From Deltaproteobacteria bacterium (GTDB lineage: Bacteria > Desulfobacterota_C > Deferrisomatia > Deferrisomatales > JACRMM01), in assembly GCA_016218905.1 (NCBI GenBank), contig JACRCS010000767.1, positions 1 to 24,088 of the forward strand: 24,088 nt of DNA, given 5' to 3'. Position numbers and translations under genes: made by a program. Positions 8,238 through 15,784 of this stretch are shown one piece after another (within the stretch, counting starts at the first letter, position 1; every line of letters starts with the position of its first letter). The notes below the pieces were generated by a model. That model searched no databases, was not told the origin of the DNA, and saw nothing but the letters and a program-made list of their open reading frames with translations.

Positions 8238-8337
8238 ATCTCCACCGGCCTAGTCCCTCCAGCGATCGTCCCCCGAGCTTCTACCCCGCGGGCACTCAAG
8301 GAATCAGGATGTTCCCGACCTTCACCGGCGTCCGGGG

Positions 8338-9813
8338 CTACTCCTCCAGTTCGATTTCGGTCGGCGTCAGCTGGTTGTCGGCGGTCAGATCCCCGCGCAC
8401 CTTGACGACCGTCCCGGTCCGGACCTGAGCCATGAACGCCGCCTGGCTGATGGTCAGCTCGTTGGCGTCGACGCTGTTGTCGTCGTTGGGACGGAACACG
8501 ATACCGGTCGCGGCAGTGTTCACGGTGAGGCCGAGGAGGGTGAGGTTCGATCCGGCGACGGCCTCCACGGGTCCGCGGATGATCACCCGATCGAGGTTGC
8601 CTCCGGGCGCGTTGTCGATTCGAAGGCGGGTGGCGATGATCGTCCCGTCCCTCGACTTGCGCCCGCGGATCTCGAGCTGGTCGTTCAGCCCGATCCCGGC
8701 TATCGCGCTGGCGTCGGTTACGCGGGTGAGGACGTTGCTCTCGACCGTGACGGCCGAGAGGTTCCGGAGGACGATGTTCGCCAGATCGGCGCTCGCGAGG
8801 CCGGACACGATCTGAAGGCGCACGTTTTCGCGGAACCGGACCCTGGTCGCCGCAAGGGTGCCGCCGGTCAGATTGCCTTCGACCTCGACCTTCGTCCCGA
8901 GGATGAGGTCGGCGCGCGGCCCGCCCGCAAAAACGGTCGCGCCGCTCGTGGTCACCGTCAGCGTCTGATCGAGGTGGCCTCCGCTCACGACGAAGCTGTT
9001 CGCGTCACCGCTCGTGACGAAGCCCTCGAAGTGGAAGTTGTTGACGTTCCCCAGTCCCGTCTTGAGTTCGACCGAAGTGGCCGCCAGGCTGCCGCCCGCG
9101 AACGTCCCTTTGGCCTCGACGATATCCCCCACCGCAGGGGACGTACCCGCCGGGAAGTTCGGGAAGGTGGTGCCCACCCCGGTCGTGACGGTGACGCCGG
9201 CTACCACGAGGGGATTGGCGCTATCCACTCGCCCCGTGACCTCGCTCTCGGCGCCCGCCGGCTTCAGCTGCACGTGCGTGGCGACGACGCGGCCCAGGTC
9301 GTCCACCGCGCCGCTCACCTCCACCTGGGCGTCGGCCACGACGTCGTTGAACCCCGGTGTGGCGCCCACGCCCACCGCCCCCGCGGCCCGGCTGAACTCC
9401 GTGTCCTGCACGGTGACGACTTCCTGGCCCATGGCCGTGAAGGTGCCGTTCGGGCTCGGGTTGGCGACAGGGCCCTGGATGGTGTCGTCGAAAGCGACGC
9501 GGGTGGCTGTCCCCGTCGTCCCGTCGGCGTTTACGGTCCCCTCCACCTCCACCACCATCCCGACCTTCAGCTTGTCTTCCGTGGCAGTCGCGCCGTCCAT
9601 GGCGATCTGTGCCCCGGTGGTCTGAAAGCGGACGCCGTTGACGACAACGCTCCCGAGCGCTTCAATTTCGCCGGTCTGGCGGGTCGGGACGGGCCCTGCG
9701 CCTCCTCCCCCTCCCCCGCCTCCGCAAGCGACCAGCGCGCCGGCCAAGGCGAAACTGGATACGAGGATCAGCAGCCGCGGCATCCCGCCTAGGATCTTCT
9801 TCGGGCTGGACAT
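8338..9813 (-). CDS. DUF5666-type repeat lipoprotein
   Basis: 491 aa from the ATG at 9813, preceded by GGAGGAGGAAGAAG; a start 45 bp further upstream in the same frame lacks such a site. The signal peptide ends in a lipobox LVAC (C30), followed by eight glycines and a short linker, so it is probably anchored to a membrane facing the periplasm or outside. The rest contains six related units, each with a V-E-V-x-G ... G-T-x-x-A-T-x-V/L pattern, at about residues 88-108, 164-183, 232-250, 308-327, 380-399 and 470-489. They form an all-beta, OB-like series of the DUF5666 type. The function is unknown in the family. It is transcribed away from the transporter and toward the hydrogenase cluster. 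Moderately sure of family, not of role. Confidence 0.82.
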   Translation of the reverse strand: MSSPKKILGGMPRLLILVSSFALAGALVACGGGGGGGGAGPVPTRQTGEIEALGSVVVNGVRFQTTGAQIAMDGATATEDKLKVGMVVEVEGTVNADGTTGTATRVAFDDTIQGPVANPSPNGTFTAMGQEVVTVQDTEFSRAAGAVGVGATPGFNDVVADAQVEVSGAVDDLGRVVATHVQLKPAGAESEVTGRVDSANPLVVAGVTVTTGVGTTFPNFPAGTSPAVGDIVEAKGTFAGGSLAATSVELKTGLGNVNNFHFEGFVTSGDANSFVVSGGHLDQTLTVTTSGATVFAGGPRADLILGTKVEVEGNLTGGTLAATRVRFRENVRLQIVSGLASADLANIVLRNLSAVTVESNVLTRVTDASAIAGIGLNDQLEIRGRKSRDGTIIATRLRIDNAPGGNLDRVIIRGPVEAVAGSNLTLLGLTVNTAATGIVFRPNDDNSVDANELTISQAAFMAQVRTGTVVKVRGDLTADNQLTPTEIELEE

Positions 9814-9910
9814 CTTCTTCCTCCTCCTGCCGTTTAAAGCGCGTGGGCCCACCTCCATCTGACTCCGCGTCGTTGCTGTCAGACGGATGTGGGCGCTGAA
9901 CCCGACTGAA

Positions 9911-9938
9911 ACGCTAGCGCAATGGATCGAAAGATCAA
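9911..9938 (-). promoter_or_regulatory. possible promoter of the lipoprotein gene
   Basis: On the minus strand, TTGATC (9938-9933) and TAGCGT (9916-9911) are spaced 16 nt apart, a partial match to a housekeeping -35/-10 pair, about 95 bp upstream of the lipoprotein start. Matches are 4/6 and 3/6, so this is only a candidate. Confidence 0.18.
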
Positions 9939-10203
9939 GAAATCAGGTAGAGGAAGAGGCCGTGGGGCGGGGATCGTCGCGGGTCTTCCCATCCGGTAGG
10001 GCCTCGGGCCTCGACGACCTGAAGCGGCGTAGCAAGCTGGATGAGTAGCCGGAGACGTCGGTCGTCGCCCGGTCTAGGTGCCGGCACCTCATAGACGCTG
10101 ACGGCAGCCGGTTCTGCGACTGCCGGCGTGAGGACTACCATGGAAGAGCACGAGCTCCCGGGGCTTCTCGCCGCGTTCACTCACGGCGCCGGTTCAGACC
10201 GGC
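9939..10203. other. divergent intergenic region, no clear gene
   Basis: Together with the promoter candidate this makes a 390-bp gap between divergent genes. A 23-codon frame on the plus strand (10140-10211, ATG GAA GAG ...) ends across the transporter's GTG start and could be a coupled leader, but it has no good ribosome-binding site. An 81-codon minus frame (9935-10180) starts with GTG, lacks a ribosome-binding site and has no recognisable domain. Neither is called. Confidence 0.35.
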
Positions 10204-11595
10204 GTGCGTGAGCACTGGAAGACCCGGGCGGGGTTCGTCCTCGCTTCGGTCGGGAGCGCGGCCGGGCTCGGGGATCTCTGGCGCTTCCCGTGGATGACGG
10301 CGGAAAACGGAGGGAGCGCCTTTCTCGGCGCGTACTTGGCCGCCCTGCTCCTGGTGGGGATTCCCGGGCTCGTCGCGGAGTTCGTGATCGGGCGCCGGGC
10401 GCGCCGAAACCCTGTCGGCGCGCTCCGCGCCCTCTCCGGGTCGCGCGGCTGGTGGCGCTTCGGGTTCCTCGCGCTCGCCACCGCGGTTTTGGTCCTCTCG
10501 TTCTACAGCGTCGTCGGCGGATGGGTGCTCCGGTACTTGATGGCGAGCCTTACGGGCGCATACTTCGAGGCTCCGCAGGCCTACTTCGCGGACGCGAGCT
10601 TCGGGCTGCCCGCCACCGCCTTCCACGCGCTCTTCCTCTCCGCCGTGGCGGCCGTCGCGGCAGCGGGACTGAGGCGGGGAATCGAAACCGCGAACTGGCT
10701 TCTCGTGCCGGTGCTCCTCGCCGTTCTCATCGGCCTCGCGGCCTGGGGCGCGACCCGGCCGGGCGGTGCCGCCGGTCTTCGCTTCTTCCTCCACTTCGAC
10801 TGGAACTATCTCGCCTCTCATCCGGCCGAGGTCTGCAAGGCTGCAGTGGGGCAGGCCTTTTTCACCCTGTCGATCGGGGCGGGATCGATGATCACCTACG
10901 CCTCGTACCTTGGGGAGGAGCGTTCGCTTCCGGCCGACGCGGTCCTCATCGCGGGGCTGGATACGCTCGTCGGCGTCCTCGCCGGTCTCGCCGTCTTCCC
11001 GCTGCTCTTCGCCCAGGGCATCGCCCCCGGGGAGGAGGGGCCCGGAGCGATCTTCGTCAGCGTCGCGTCCGCCTTTGCGGCTCTGCCCGGCGGGCGCCTC
11101 CTCGGGGCGGTGTTCTTCGCCGCGACGGGCGCGGCCGCCCTGACGAGCGCCGTGAGCATTCTCGAGATTCCCGTTTCATACCTCGTCGACGAGCACCGCC
11201 TTTCGCGGCGGCGCGCCATCGCGGGGGTGAGTGGCCTCGCCCTTCTCCTGGGCGCGGCCTGTGCCACGCTGCCGCGACTCTTTGCCTTCGTCGCCGAAGG
11301 CCTGGCCGATTCTCTCCTCTCGGTCGGGATGTGCGGATTTCTCCTCTTCCTCGGCTGGGCCATCCCCCAAGAAGCGCTGGCCGAGGTCAGGACCGGCGCA
11401 GGGCGGCTCGGCTCGAGCCTCGGCAGAGCGTGGCTCGCCACTGCCCGCCTGTTTCTGCCGCCGCTCCTCCTCTTCCTGCTGATCTCCCGAGGCGCCGCGG
11501 CCGCGGGGTTCCGCCTACCGCCCTGGGCGAGCGCCAGCCTCGCTCTGGTCCTAGCGTCGGCGGCAATACCGGCACTCCGGAAGTCGCGAGCGTAG
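10204..11595 (+). CDS. neurotransmitter:sodium symporter (SNF/NSS) family transporter
   Basis: 463 aa with about 11-12 hydrophobic segments, the LeuT fold. It would import an amino acid or related solute with Na+ across the inner membrane. The TM1 signature GSAAGLGDLWRFPW is followed by AENGGSAF and the conserved LLVGIPGLVAEFVIGR. TM6 has LSIGAGSMITYASYLG and TM7 has AGLDTLVGVLAGL. Compared with LeuT, the TM1 Asn of GLGN (a Na1-site ligand) is Asp here, and the TM7 Asn is also Asp; the latter is common in bacterial members. The substrate cannot be told from sequence. Start is GTG at 10204, just at the conserved N-terminus, without a strong ribosome-binding site. A hairpin follows the stop. 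Confidence 0.92.
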   Translation: MREHWKTRAGFVLASVGSAAGLGDLWRFPWMTAENGGSAFLGAYLAALLLVGIPGLVAEFVIGRRARRNPVGALRALSGSRGWWRFGFLALATAVLVLSFYSVVGGWVLRYLMASLTGAYFEAPQAYFADASFGLPATAFHALFLSAVAAVAAAGLRRGIETANWLLVPVLLAVLIGLAAWGATRPGGAAGLRFFLHFDWNYLASHPAEVCKAAVGQAFFTLSIGAGSMITYASYLGEERSLPADAVLIAGLDTLVGVLAGLAVFPLLFAQGIAPGEEGPGAIFVSVASAFAALPGGRLLGAVFFAATGAAALTSAVSILEIPVSYLVDEHRLSRRRAIAGVSGLALLLGAACATLPRLFAFVAEGLADSLLSVGMCGFLLFLGWAIPQEALAEVRTGAGRLGSSLGRAWLATARLFLPPLLLFLLISRGAAAAGFRLPPWASASLALVLASAAIPALRKSRA

Positions 11596-11599
11596 CCGG

Positions 11600-11627
11600 C
11601 ACGAGCCCGGTACGCGCGAGGCTCGTG
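11600..11627 (+). terminator. hairpin after the transporter, probable terminator
   Basis: Arms CACGAGCC (11600-11607) and GGCTCGTG (11620-11627) pair perfectly around a 12-nt loop, starting 5 bp after the transporter stop. No T-run follows. Confidence 0.4.
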
Positions 11628-11832
11628 ACGTGGACGACGGCCGGGTACTGCGTTGGCCCGAAGGTGTATTGAAGCCGTCCGCGTGCACGCTTATGGGTAG
11701 GGGAACACGAATGCCTCCCTCCGACGTGGATTAAGGCCCGCGGTTCAGGGGGAGCTCTTCTCGACCATGGAAAGAGGTCCAGCGCCTGCGCTCGCTCAGG
11801 CATGAGGGAGCACGGGAGAGGGAGAAGCGACG

Positions 11833-12270
11833 ATGGACGTACGCGACGTTATGAGCCCTAACCCCACCTGTTGTAAGCCGGACACCAGCGTCCCGGAGGT
11901 CGCCGAGCTCATGGAGCAGCACGACTGCGGGGCGATTCCGGTCATTGACGAACTCGGCGTCCCCAAGGGGATCATCACCGACCGCGACCTCGCAATGCGC
12001 GTGATCGCCAAAGGAAAACCCGCGGGGGAGCTGAAGGCCCGTGACGTAATGACCCCGGTCACCGTCACCCTGAAACCGCACGAACCGGCCAGCGAAGCCA
12101 GCAAGCTCATGGCCAAGCACCGGATCCGTCGTCTCCTGGTGGTAGACCAGGGCGGCAAGTGCGTCGGTATGGTCAGCCTGGCCGATCTGTCGAGAGCGTG
12201 CCCTGCCGAGGAGATGGGGCGCCTGGTGAAGAAGATCTCGGAACCGATAGAGGAGCCTGCGAAGCTTTAG
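11833..12270 (+). CDS. two-CBS-domain protein
   Basis: 145 aa made almost entirely of a tandem CBS pair (Bateman module): domain 1 about residues 1-60 (DVMSPNPTCCKPDTSV ... GIITDRDLAMRVI) and domain 2 about 69-130 (DVMTPVTVTLKPHEPA ... GMVSLADLSRACP). Such free-standing modules bind adenine nucleotides or S-adenosylmethionine and act as cytoplasmic energy sensors or regulators; the target cannot be read from sequence. The ATG is preceded by GAGAGGGAGAAGCGACG. It stands alone between a transporter on the same strand 237 bp upstream and a convergent gene. CysCys at 13-14 is unusual but has no assigned role. Confidence 0.92.
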   Translation: MDVRDVMSPNPTCCKPDTSVPEVAELMEQHDCGAIPVIDELGVPKGIITDRDLAMRVIAKGKPAGELKARDVMTPVTVTLKPHEPASEASKLMAKHRIRRLLVVDQGGKCVGMVSLADLSRACPAEEMGRLVKKISEPIEEPAKL

Positions 12271-12321
12271 AGGCAGGCTGGCGAGAAACCGGGTGGCCGG
12301 ACCGAGGCCGCGGCCGCCCGG
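12254..12321. terminator. paired hairpins between convergent genes
   Basis: Two adjacent inverted repeats. The first, AGCCTGC (12254-12260) with GCAGGCT (12273-12279), spans the CBS gene stop codon. The second, CCGGGTGGCC (12289-12298) with GGCCGCCCGG (12312-12321), has one G-U pair. They lie in the 91-bp gap between the CBS gene and the convergent CapA-like gene and probably terminate one or both transcripts. Confidence 0.45.
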
Positions 12322-12361
12322 CTGTCCTGGCCGTTGGAACTCGACGTGACCACTCCCGCGC

Positions 12362-13471
12362 TCAAAACCAGTCCAGCACCAGTTCTTCGCCGCTGGCGGC
12401 GACCGAGGTCCTGAAGGGCCGGCCCTCGCGGGTCAGGACTTCGGCCAGCCACGCGACGTCCTCCGGGCCGGGATGCTCCAGGCGGAAGCGTCTCATCCGC
12501 ATCGGAGCCATTCGAAGGGAAAGGAGCCGGCCGGTGGAAACCTCCACATCCGCGAAGTACATCAGGCTCAGATCGCCGCGGAACGCCTCGTAGCCTTCGA
12601 TGCCCTCGTAGTCATTGATGAAGTCGCCACAACCGTAGAGGATCAGCTTGCCCCGGTGCACCTCGATGGGCCTGGGGTGGTGAGACGAGTGGCCGTGGAC
12701 GAGGTCCACCGAGGCCTCTTCGGTCAAGCGCTCGGCGAACTCCCTGTGCGCATCGGGGATGTCGTACCCCCAGTTGCTTCCCCAGTGGAGGGAGACCACG
12801 ACGAGGTCCCCGGGCTGCTTGACCGCCTCCACCTGCGCCGCGATCCTTCGGAGCGACGGGCCGGAGAGGCCCGGAAGGAAACTGACCCCGGAGCGTCCCT
12901 TGCCAGCCGCCCAAGCCTCCGGGACCCCGCTCGTCGGAGAGCCGAAGGCGAAGACGAGCACGCGCCCCTTTCCCGCCACCTCCAGGACCGCGGGCGCTCG
13001 CGCTTCCTCCGCGTCTCGCCCGGCTCCCGCCGTCCTCAGGCCGGCGGCTCTCAGGGTCTCCAGCGTCTCTGCGAGCCCTTCGTAGCCCCAATCCAGGACG
13101 TGATTGTTGGCGAGGCTCGCACAATCGGGGCGCGCCGCGGCGAGACATGGCGTATTGGCTGGGTGCATGCGATAGTTGATCCCCTTTCGGGGCCAGTACG
13201 CCTCGCTTCGGGTGACGCTCGTCTCGAGGTTGATGATTCTCGCGTCGGGCCGGCGAGCTTCGAGCTCCTGAAGCGCATCTCCCCAGACGTAGTCGAAGTC
13301 CACGGGTCTCGGAATCGGCCCGTTGACCTCTTCCGCCAAGGCGACGTAGTCGCGGGCGTCCCTGACCCAGGGCTCGTAGATCCCGGGGCGGCTCGGATGC
13401 GGGAGGATCTGGTCGATTCCCCTGCCCGTCATCACGTCGCCGCAGAGGAAGAGGCGAACCGGTGCACCCAT
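12362..13471 (-). CDS. CapA-family protein (PGA_cap metallophosphoesterase-like)
   Basis: 369 aa. Shows the full motif series of the CapA/PGA_cap fold: GDVMTGRGID (11-20), NLETSVT, SLANNHVLDWG, SLHWGSNWG, VHGHSSHHPRP and LYGCGDFINDY. CapA was named from Bacillus poly-gamma-glutamate capsule synthesis, but most relatives have unknown phosphoesterase-like roles and no capBC genes are here. There is no signal peptide, as the conserved GDV motif begins at residue 11, so it is probably cytoplasmic, unlike membrane-linked CapA. The start at 13471 has only a weak GGGA upstream. A perfect 14-bp palindrome lies 23 bp upstream and may insulate it from the gene before. The function is not claimed beyond the family. 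Confidence 0.88.
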   Translation of the reverse strand: MGAPVRLFLCGDVMTGRGIDQILPHPSRPGIYEPWVRDARDYVALAEEVNGPIPRPVDFDYVWGDALQELEARRPDARIINLETSVTRSEAYWPRKGINYRMHPANTPCLAAARPDCASLANNHVLDWGYEGLAETLETLRAAGLRTAGAGRDAEEARAPAVLEVAGKGRVLVFAFGSPTSGVPEAWAAGKGRSGVSFLPGLSGPSLRRIAAQVEAVKQPGDLVVVSLHWGSNWGYDIPDAHREFAERLTEEASVDLVHGHSSHHPRPIEVHRGKLILYGCGDFINDYEGIEGYEAFRGDLSLMYFADVEVSTGRLLSLRMAPMRMRRFRLEHPGPEDVAWLAEVLTREGRPFRTSVAASGEELVLDWF

Positions 13472-13493
13472 CAGCGATCCCAGAGAGCAGAGC

Positions 13494-13524
13494 CATGAAG
13501 CGCCGGTGGGACCGGCGCTTCATG
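13494..13524. terminator. perfect 14-bp inverted repeat between smbP-like and capA-like genes
   Basis: Arms CATGAAGCGCCGGT and ACCGGCGCTTCATG match perfectly around a GGG loop. It lies in the 86-bp gap between two minus-strand genes, after the first and in the leader of the second. No T-run is present. It may be a terminator, an mRNA leader hairpin or a palindromic protein-binding site. Confidence 0.45.
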
Positions 13525-13557
13525 GGCACGGGTTCCCGTTACCCGACTGTCTCCAGG

Positions 13558-13887
13558 TTAGCCGCCTAACCCCTGCAATTGGCTCTGTGCTTGGGTCGCG
13601 TGTAGTGCACCGGAGGACGCATCTCCGGCCCTGCCGGCCGCGATCGCTTCCTGCAGGTGCCTTGCCGCTTCCATGGAGCGGGGATCGGTCCTACCAGACA
13701 GTGCGTTCAGGGCTTGCTGTGCGTGGTCGGCAACGCCCGCTCCCTGGCCTGCCTGGCCAGCGGTGATTGCCTCCCGAGTGTGCAGCAACGCGTCGTTCAC
13801 GCTCTGGTCCACTGCCCCTAAGTCGGCGCCTCCGAACAGCCCCGCCGCTCCCAGCAGCGTCACCAGCAGTAAAAGTTTCGTCTTCAT
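13558..13887 (-). CDS. SmbP-like small periplasmic helical protein
   Basis: 109 aa from the ATG at 13887, which has GAGGAG 8-9 nt upstream; the frame is open 105 bp further up but that part is unlike a protein. Residues 1-25 form a signal peptide (MKTKLLLLVTLLGAAG...). The mature part is four short helical repeats, each with H-x-x-(E/Q)-A: HTREA (H36), HAQQA (H55), HLQEA (H77), HATQA (H96). This matches the layout of SmbP, the small metal-binding periplasmic protein of Nitrosomonas, which has many more histidines. Here only the four core histidines remain, so copper or other metal binding is uncertain. A 6-bp hairpin (GGTTAG/CTAACC, 13556-13571) spans the stop codon. Confidence 0.8.
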   Translation of the reverse strand: MKTKLLLLVTLLGAAGLFGGADLGAVDQSVNDALLHTREAITAGQAGQGAGVADHAQQALNALSGRTDPRSMEAARHLQEAIAAGRAGDASSGALHATQAQSQLQGLGG

Positions 13888-13992
13888 CCCATCCACTCCT
13901 CGCGCACGACACGCGGGCGCCACGAGCGGCGTCCGCGTTCCGACTGCGCCGTCACGTCCCATAACCGTAGGGCGAGGGGTATGTAGGAGCAA

Positions 13993-14016
13993 GCCGGTGG
14001 CGCTTCAGGCGCCGGC
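13993..14016. repeat. imperfect GC-rich hairpin
   Basis: GGCGC (13999-14003) pairs with GCGCC (14009-14013), and outer GCC/GGC extend the stem across a bulge. It lies about 70 bp after the Memo-family gene stop (minus strand) and could help end its transcript. It shares GGCGCTTCA with the 13494-13524 palindrome. Confidence 0.3.
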
Positions 14017-14083
14017 ATGGAAGATGCTCTGCGACGAGCTGCAGGTCTGACCGTACTTCCGGCCGGGCCCCCTCGCTGCCTTG

Positions 14084-14887
14084 TCACACGATCAGGATCC
14101 CCGCGTATCCCACCACGGCGTCGTAGTCCCGGCTCGTCTCCCCGGAAGTCGTGTACGCGGCGAGCTCGCCTCGGGTGGCACCGAGGCGGCGGGCGGCGGT
14201 GAGGAGGACGGCGGTGGGGATGACTCCGCACATCGTGATCTTGGCTCGGCCGGTCACGTCGAGGAGGCCCTTGGGGTCGAGGGCCAGGACCTTCTCGATG
14301 GCTTGGGCGTCCTTGGCCCTCGTTCGGGCCTCGGGCTCGTAGTGGCTCATGTCGCTGGAGGCGACGAGGAGGCACGGCTCGGGCCGGGCGGCGAGGACCG
14401 AGGCGATCGCGTTGCCGAGGCTCTCGATCTCGGCGGCGCTCCGGAGCCGCAGGGCGATCGGCACGATCTTTATTGCGGGGTTGCGGTGCTGGAGGAAGGG
14501 GACCTCGACTTCGAGGGAGTGCTCGCGCGCGTGGGCGAGGTCGTCCTCCGTGAGGAGCGGAGATGCGGCCCGGAGGGCGGCCGAGAGGTCGGCGTCGATC
14601 GGCGCTTCGCCCAGCGGCGTCGCCCAGGCTCCCTCGGGGGCGACGGCCGCGACGGCGCCGCGCCCCGTGTGATTCGGGCCGAGGAGGAGTGCGGCCGAGG
14701 GGACCTCCACCCTTCCGAATACCTCTCCGGCAACCTTTCCGGAGTAGACGTAACCCGCGTGGGGCGCGACGACCCCCACGGCCCGGATCCGATCCGGCCG
14801 GGGCGGCATCGCCTCGTCCAGGAACGCGCGCAGCCGATCGGCGGTGCCGGGGTAGAACTGGCCTGCGACGGCAGGCTTTCGAACCAT
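14084..14887 (-). CDS. Memo-family protein (AmmeMemoRadiSam system protein B)
   Basis: 267 aa, matching the family's usual 260-280. Motifs: RKPAVAGQFYP at the N-terminus, APHAGYVYSGK, LLGPNHTG, EHSLEVEVPFLQ, SSDMSHYE and MCGVIPTAVLL. The two His (in PHAG and PNHTG) and the Cys of MCG correspond to metal-pocket residues of human MEMO1, a dioxygenase-like fold that binds iron or copper. In bacteria it is often encoded with an AMMECR1 protein and a radical SAM enzyme, neither of which is here, so the gene is a lone member. It starts with GGAGGAG upstream of the ATG, 19 bp after the phosphatase stop, so the two are likely co-transcribed. The biochemical role in bacteria is not settled. Confidence 0.9.
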   Translation of the reverse strand: MVRKPAVAGQFYPGTADRLRAFLDEAMPPRPDRIRAVGVVAPHAGYVYSGKVAGEVFGRVEVPSAALLLGPNHTGRGAVAAVAPEGAWATPLGEAPIDADLSAALRAASPLLTEDDLAHAREHSLEVEVPFLQHRNPAIKIVPIALRLRSAAEIESLGNAIASVLAARPEPCLLVASSDMSHYEPEARTRAKDAQAIEKVLALDPKGLLDVTGRAKITMCGVIPTAVLLTAARRLGATRGELAAYTTSGETSRDYDAVVGYAGILIV

Positions 14888-14906
14888 GGGTTCTCCTCCC
14901 TACGCC

Positions 14907-15635
14907 TCAGGGGTTCTCGGGCACGGCCCTCACCACCGCGACCGTGGCGTTGTCCCGGGTGCCGAGCCGCAGGGCCTCACGCACGAGCTCCTCGGCCGCC
15001 CATTGCGGCGGGGCTCCCCAGGCGAGCGCCTGCAGGCGGTCGGCCGGCACGGCGCCGTGAACGCCGTCGGTCGTGAGGAGGAAGACGTCGCCGTGCGCCA
15101 CGTCGCCCTGCGAGACGTCGGCGTCCACGGAAGCGTCCGTCCCTACGGCCCGAGTGATCACGTTCCTCAGCGGGTGGTGGGCCGCTTGCCGTGGCGTCAG
15201 GAGCCCCGCGTCCACCTGCTCCTGGACCAGGGAGTGGTCCTTCGTGAGCTGCGCGAGCGCGCCCCGGGAGATCCGGTACGCTCGCGAGTCGCCCGCGTGG
15301 GCCACCGTGTACCGGCCGCGCCGGACCGTCAGGCAGACCATCGTCGTCCCCATGCCCAGGAGCCCCTTCCGCTCGGCGGCCTCGAAGATCCGCTCGTTCG
15401 CTTCGCGGATGACCCGGACGAGGAGCTCCGGCTCCGGGCCCGTGTCGGGCTCTCCGAGTCCGGCGAGGAGCTCCCGGGCCGCCTCCACGGCGAGGCGGCT
15501 CGCTTCCTCGCCGCCCGCCGGGCCCCCCATCCCGTCGGCGATGACGGCGTATCCGAGACCCGCGTCGACGAGGACGGCGTCCTGGTTCGTGGACCGGTGC
15601 CCCCGGTCCGTGCAGTGCCCGACCTCCAGAACCAT
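14907..15635 (-). CDS. PP2C-family serine/threonine protein phosphatase
   Basis: 242 aa, the compact bacterial form (Stp1/PrpC type) that removes phosphate from Ser/Thr in the cytoplasm using two or three Mn/Mg ions. Motifs in order: TDRGHRSTNQDA (D19), VIADGMGGPAGGE (metal-binding D34 G35), MGTTMVCL, HAGDSRAYR, TKDHS, FLLTTDGVHG and RDNATVAVV with the final metal Asp. All key acidic residues are present, so it should be active. There are no membrane segments. No Hanks-type kinase gene lies next to it, although such pairs are common. The ATG has GGGAGAACG upstream. It is divergent from the DUF5752 gene across a 149-bp gap that must hold both promoters. Confidence 0.92.
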   Translation of the reverse strand: MVLEVGHCTDRGHRSTNQDAVLVDAGLGYAVIADGMGGPAGGEEASRLAVEAARELLAGLGEPDTGPEPELLVRVIREANERIFEAAERKGLLGMGTTMVCLTVRRGRYTVAHAGDSRAYRISRGALAQLTKDHSLVQEQVDAGLLTPRQAAHHPLRNVITRAVGTDASVDADVSQGDVAHGDVFLLTTDGVHGAVPADRLQALAWGAPPQWAAEELVREALRLGTRDNATVAVVRAVPENP

Positions 15636-15784
15636 CGTTCTCCCTTCCCCTATGGAGTGCAGGATAGCAGCTCCCGGGCGGACCGAAAGGCGGCCTCAGC
15701 GCTTCTTCACGAGCTTCTTTGGCCGTCTTGCCCAAGCTCCCTTTCCCGGTACTCTTTCGGACAAACGCGAGGGAGGAGGAAGGT

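Noticed and set aside
8338..9813. Regularly spaced repeats as a possible CRISPR array
   Set aside because: The repeats are at the protein level (DUF5666-type units) and diverge in DNA. No CRISPR-like direct repeats or cas genes occur in the window.
9935..10180. 81-codon minus-strand frame in the gap before the transporter
   Set aside because: GTG start with no ribosome-binding site and no recognisable domain. It could be real but cannot be supported.
10140..10211. 23-codon frame ending across the transporter start, possible leader peptide
   Set aside because: Overlap is suggestive of coupling, but there is no ribosome-binding site and no feature in the peptide.
13888..13992. Upstream extension of the SmbP-like gene
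   Set aside because: The extra 35 residues are not protein-like, and a signal peptide with a good ribosome-binding site starts at 13887.
15696..15730. Lysine/arginine-rich minus-strand frame ending near 15696 that looks like a protein C-terminus
   Set aside because: Extended upstream it is antisense to the DUF5752 gene and has no credible body.
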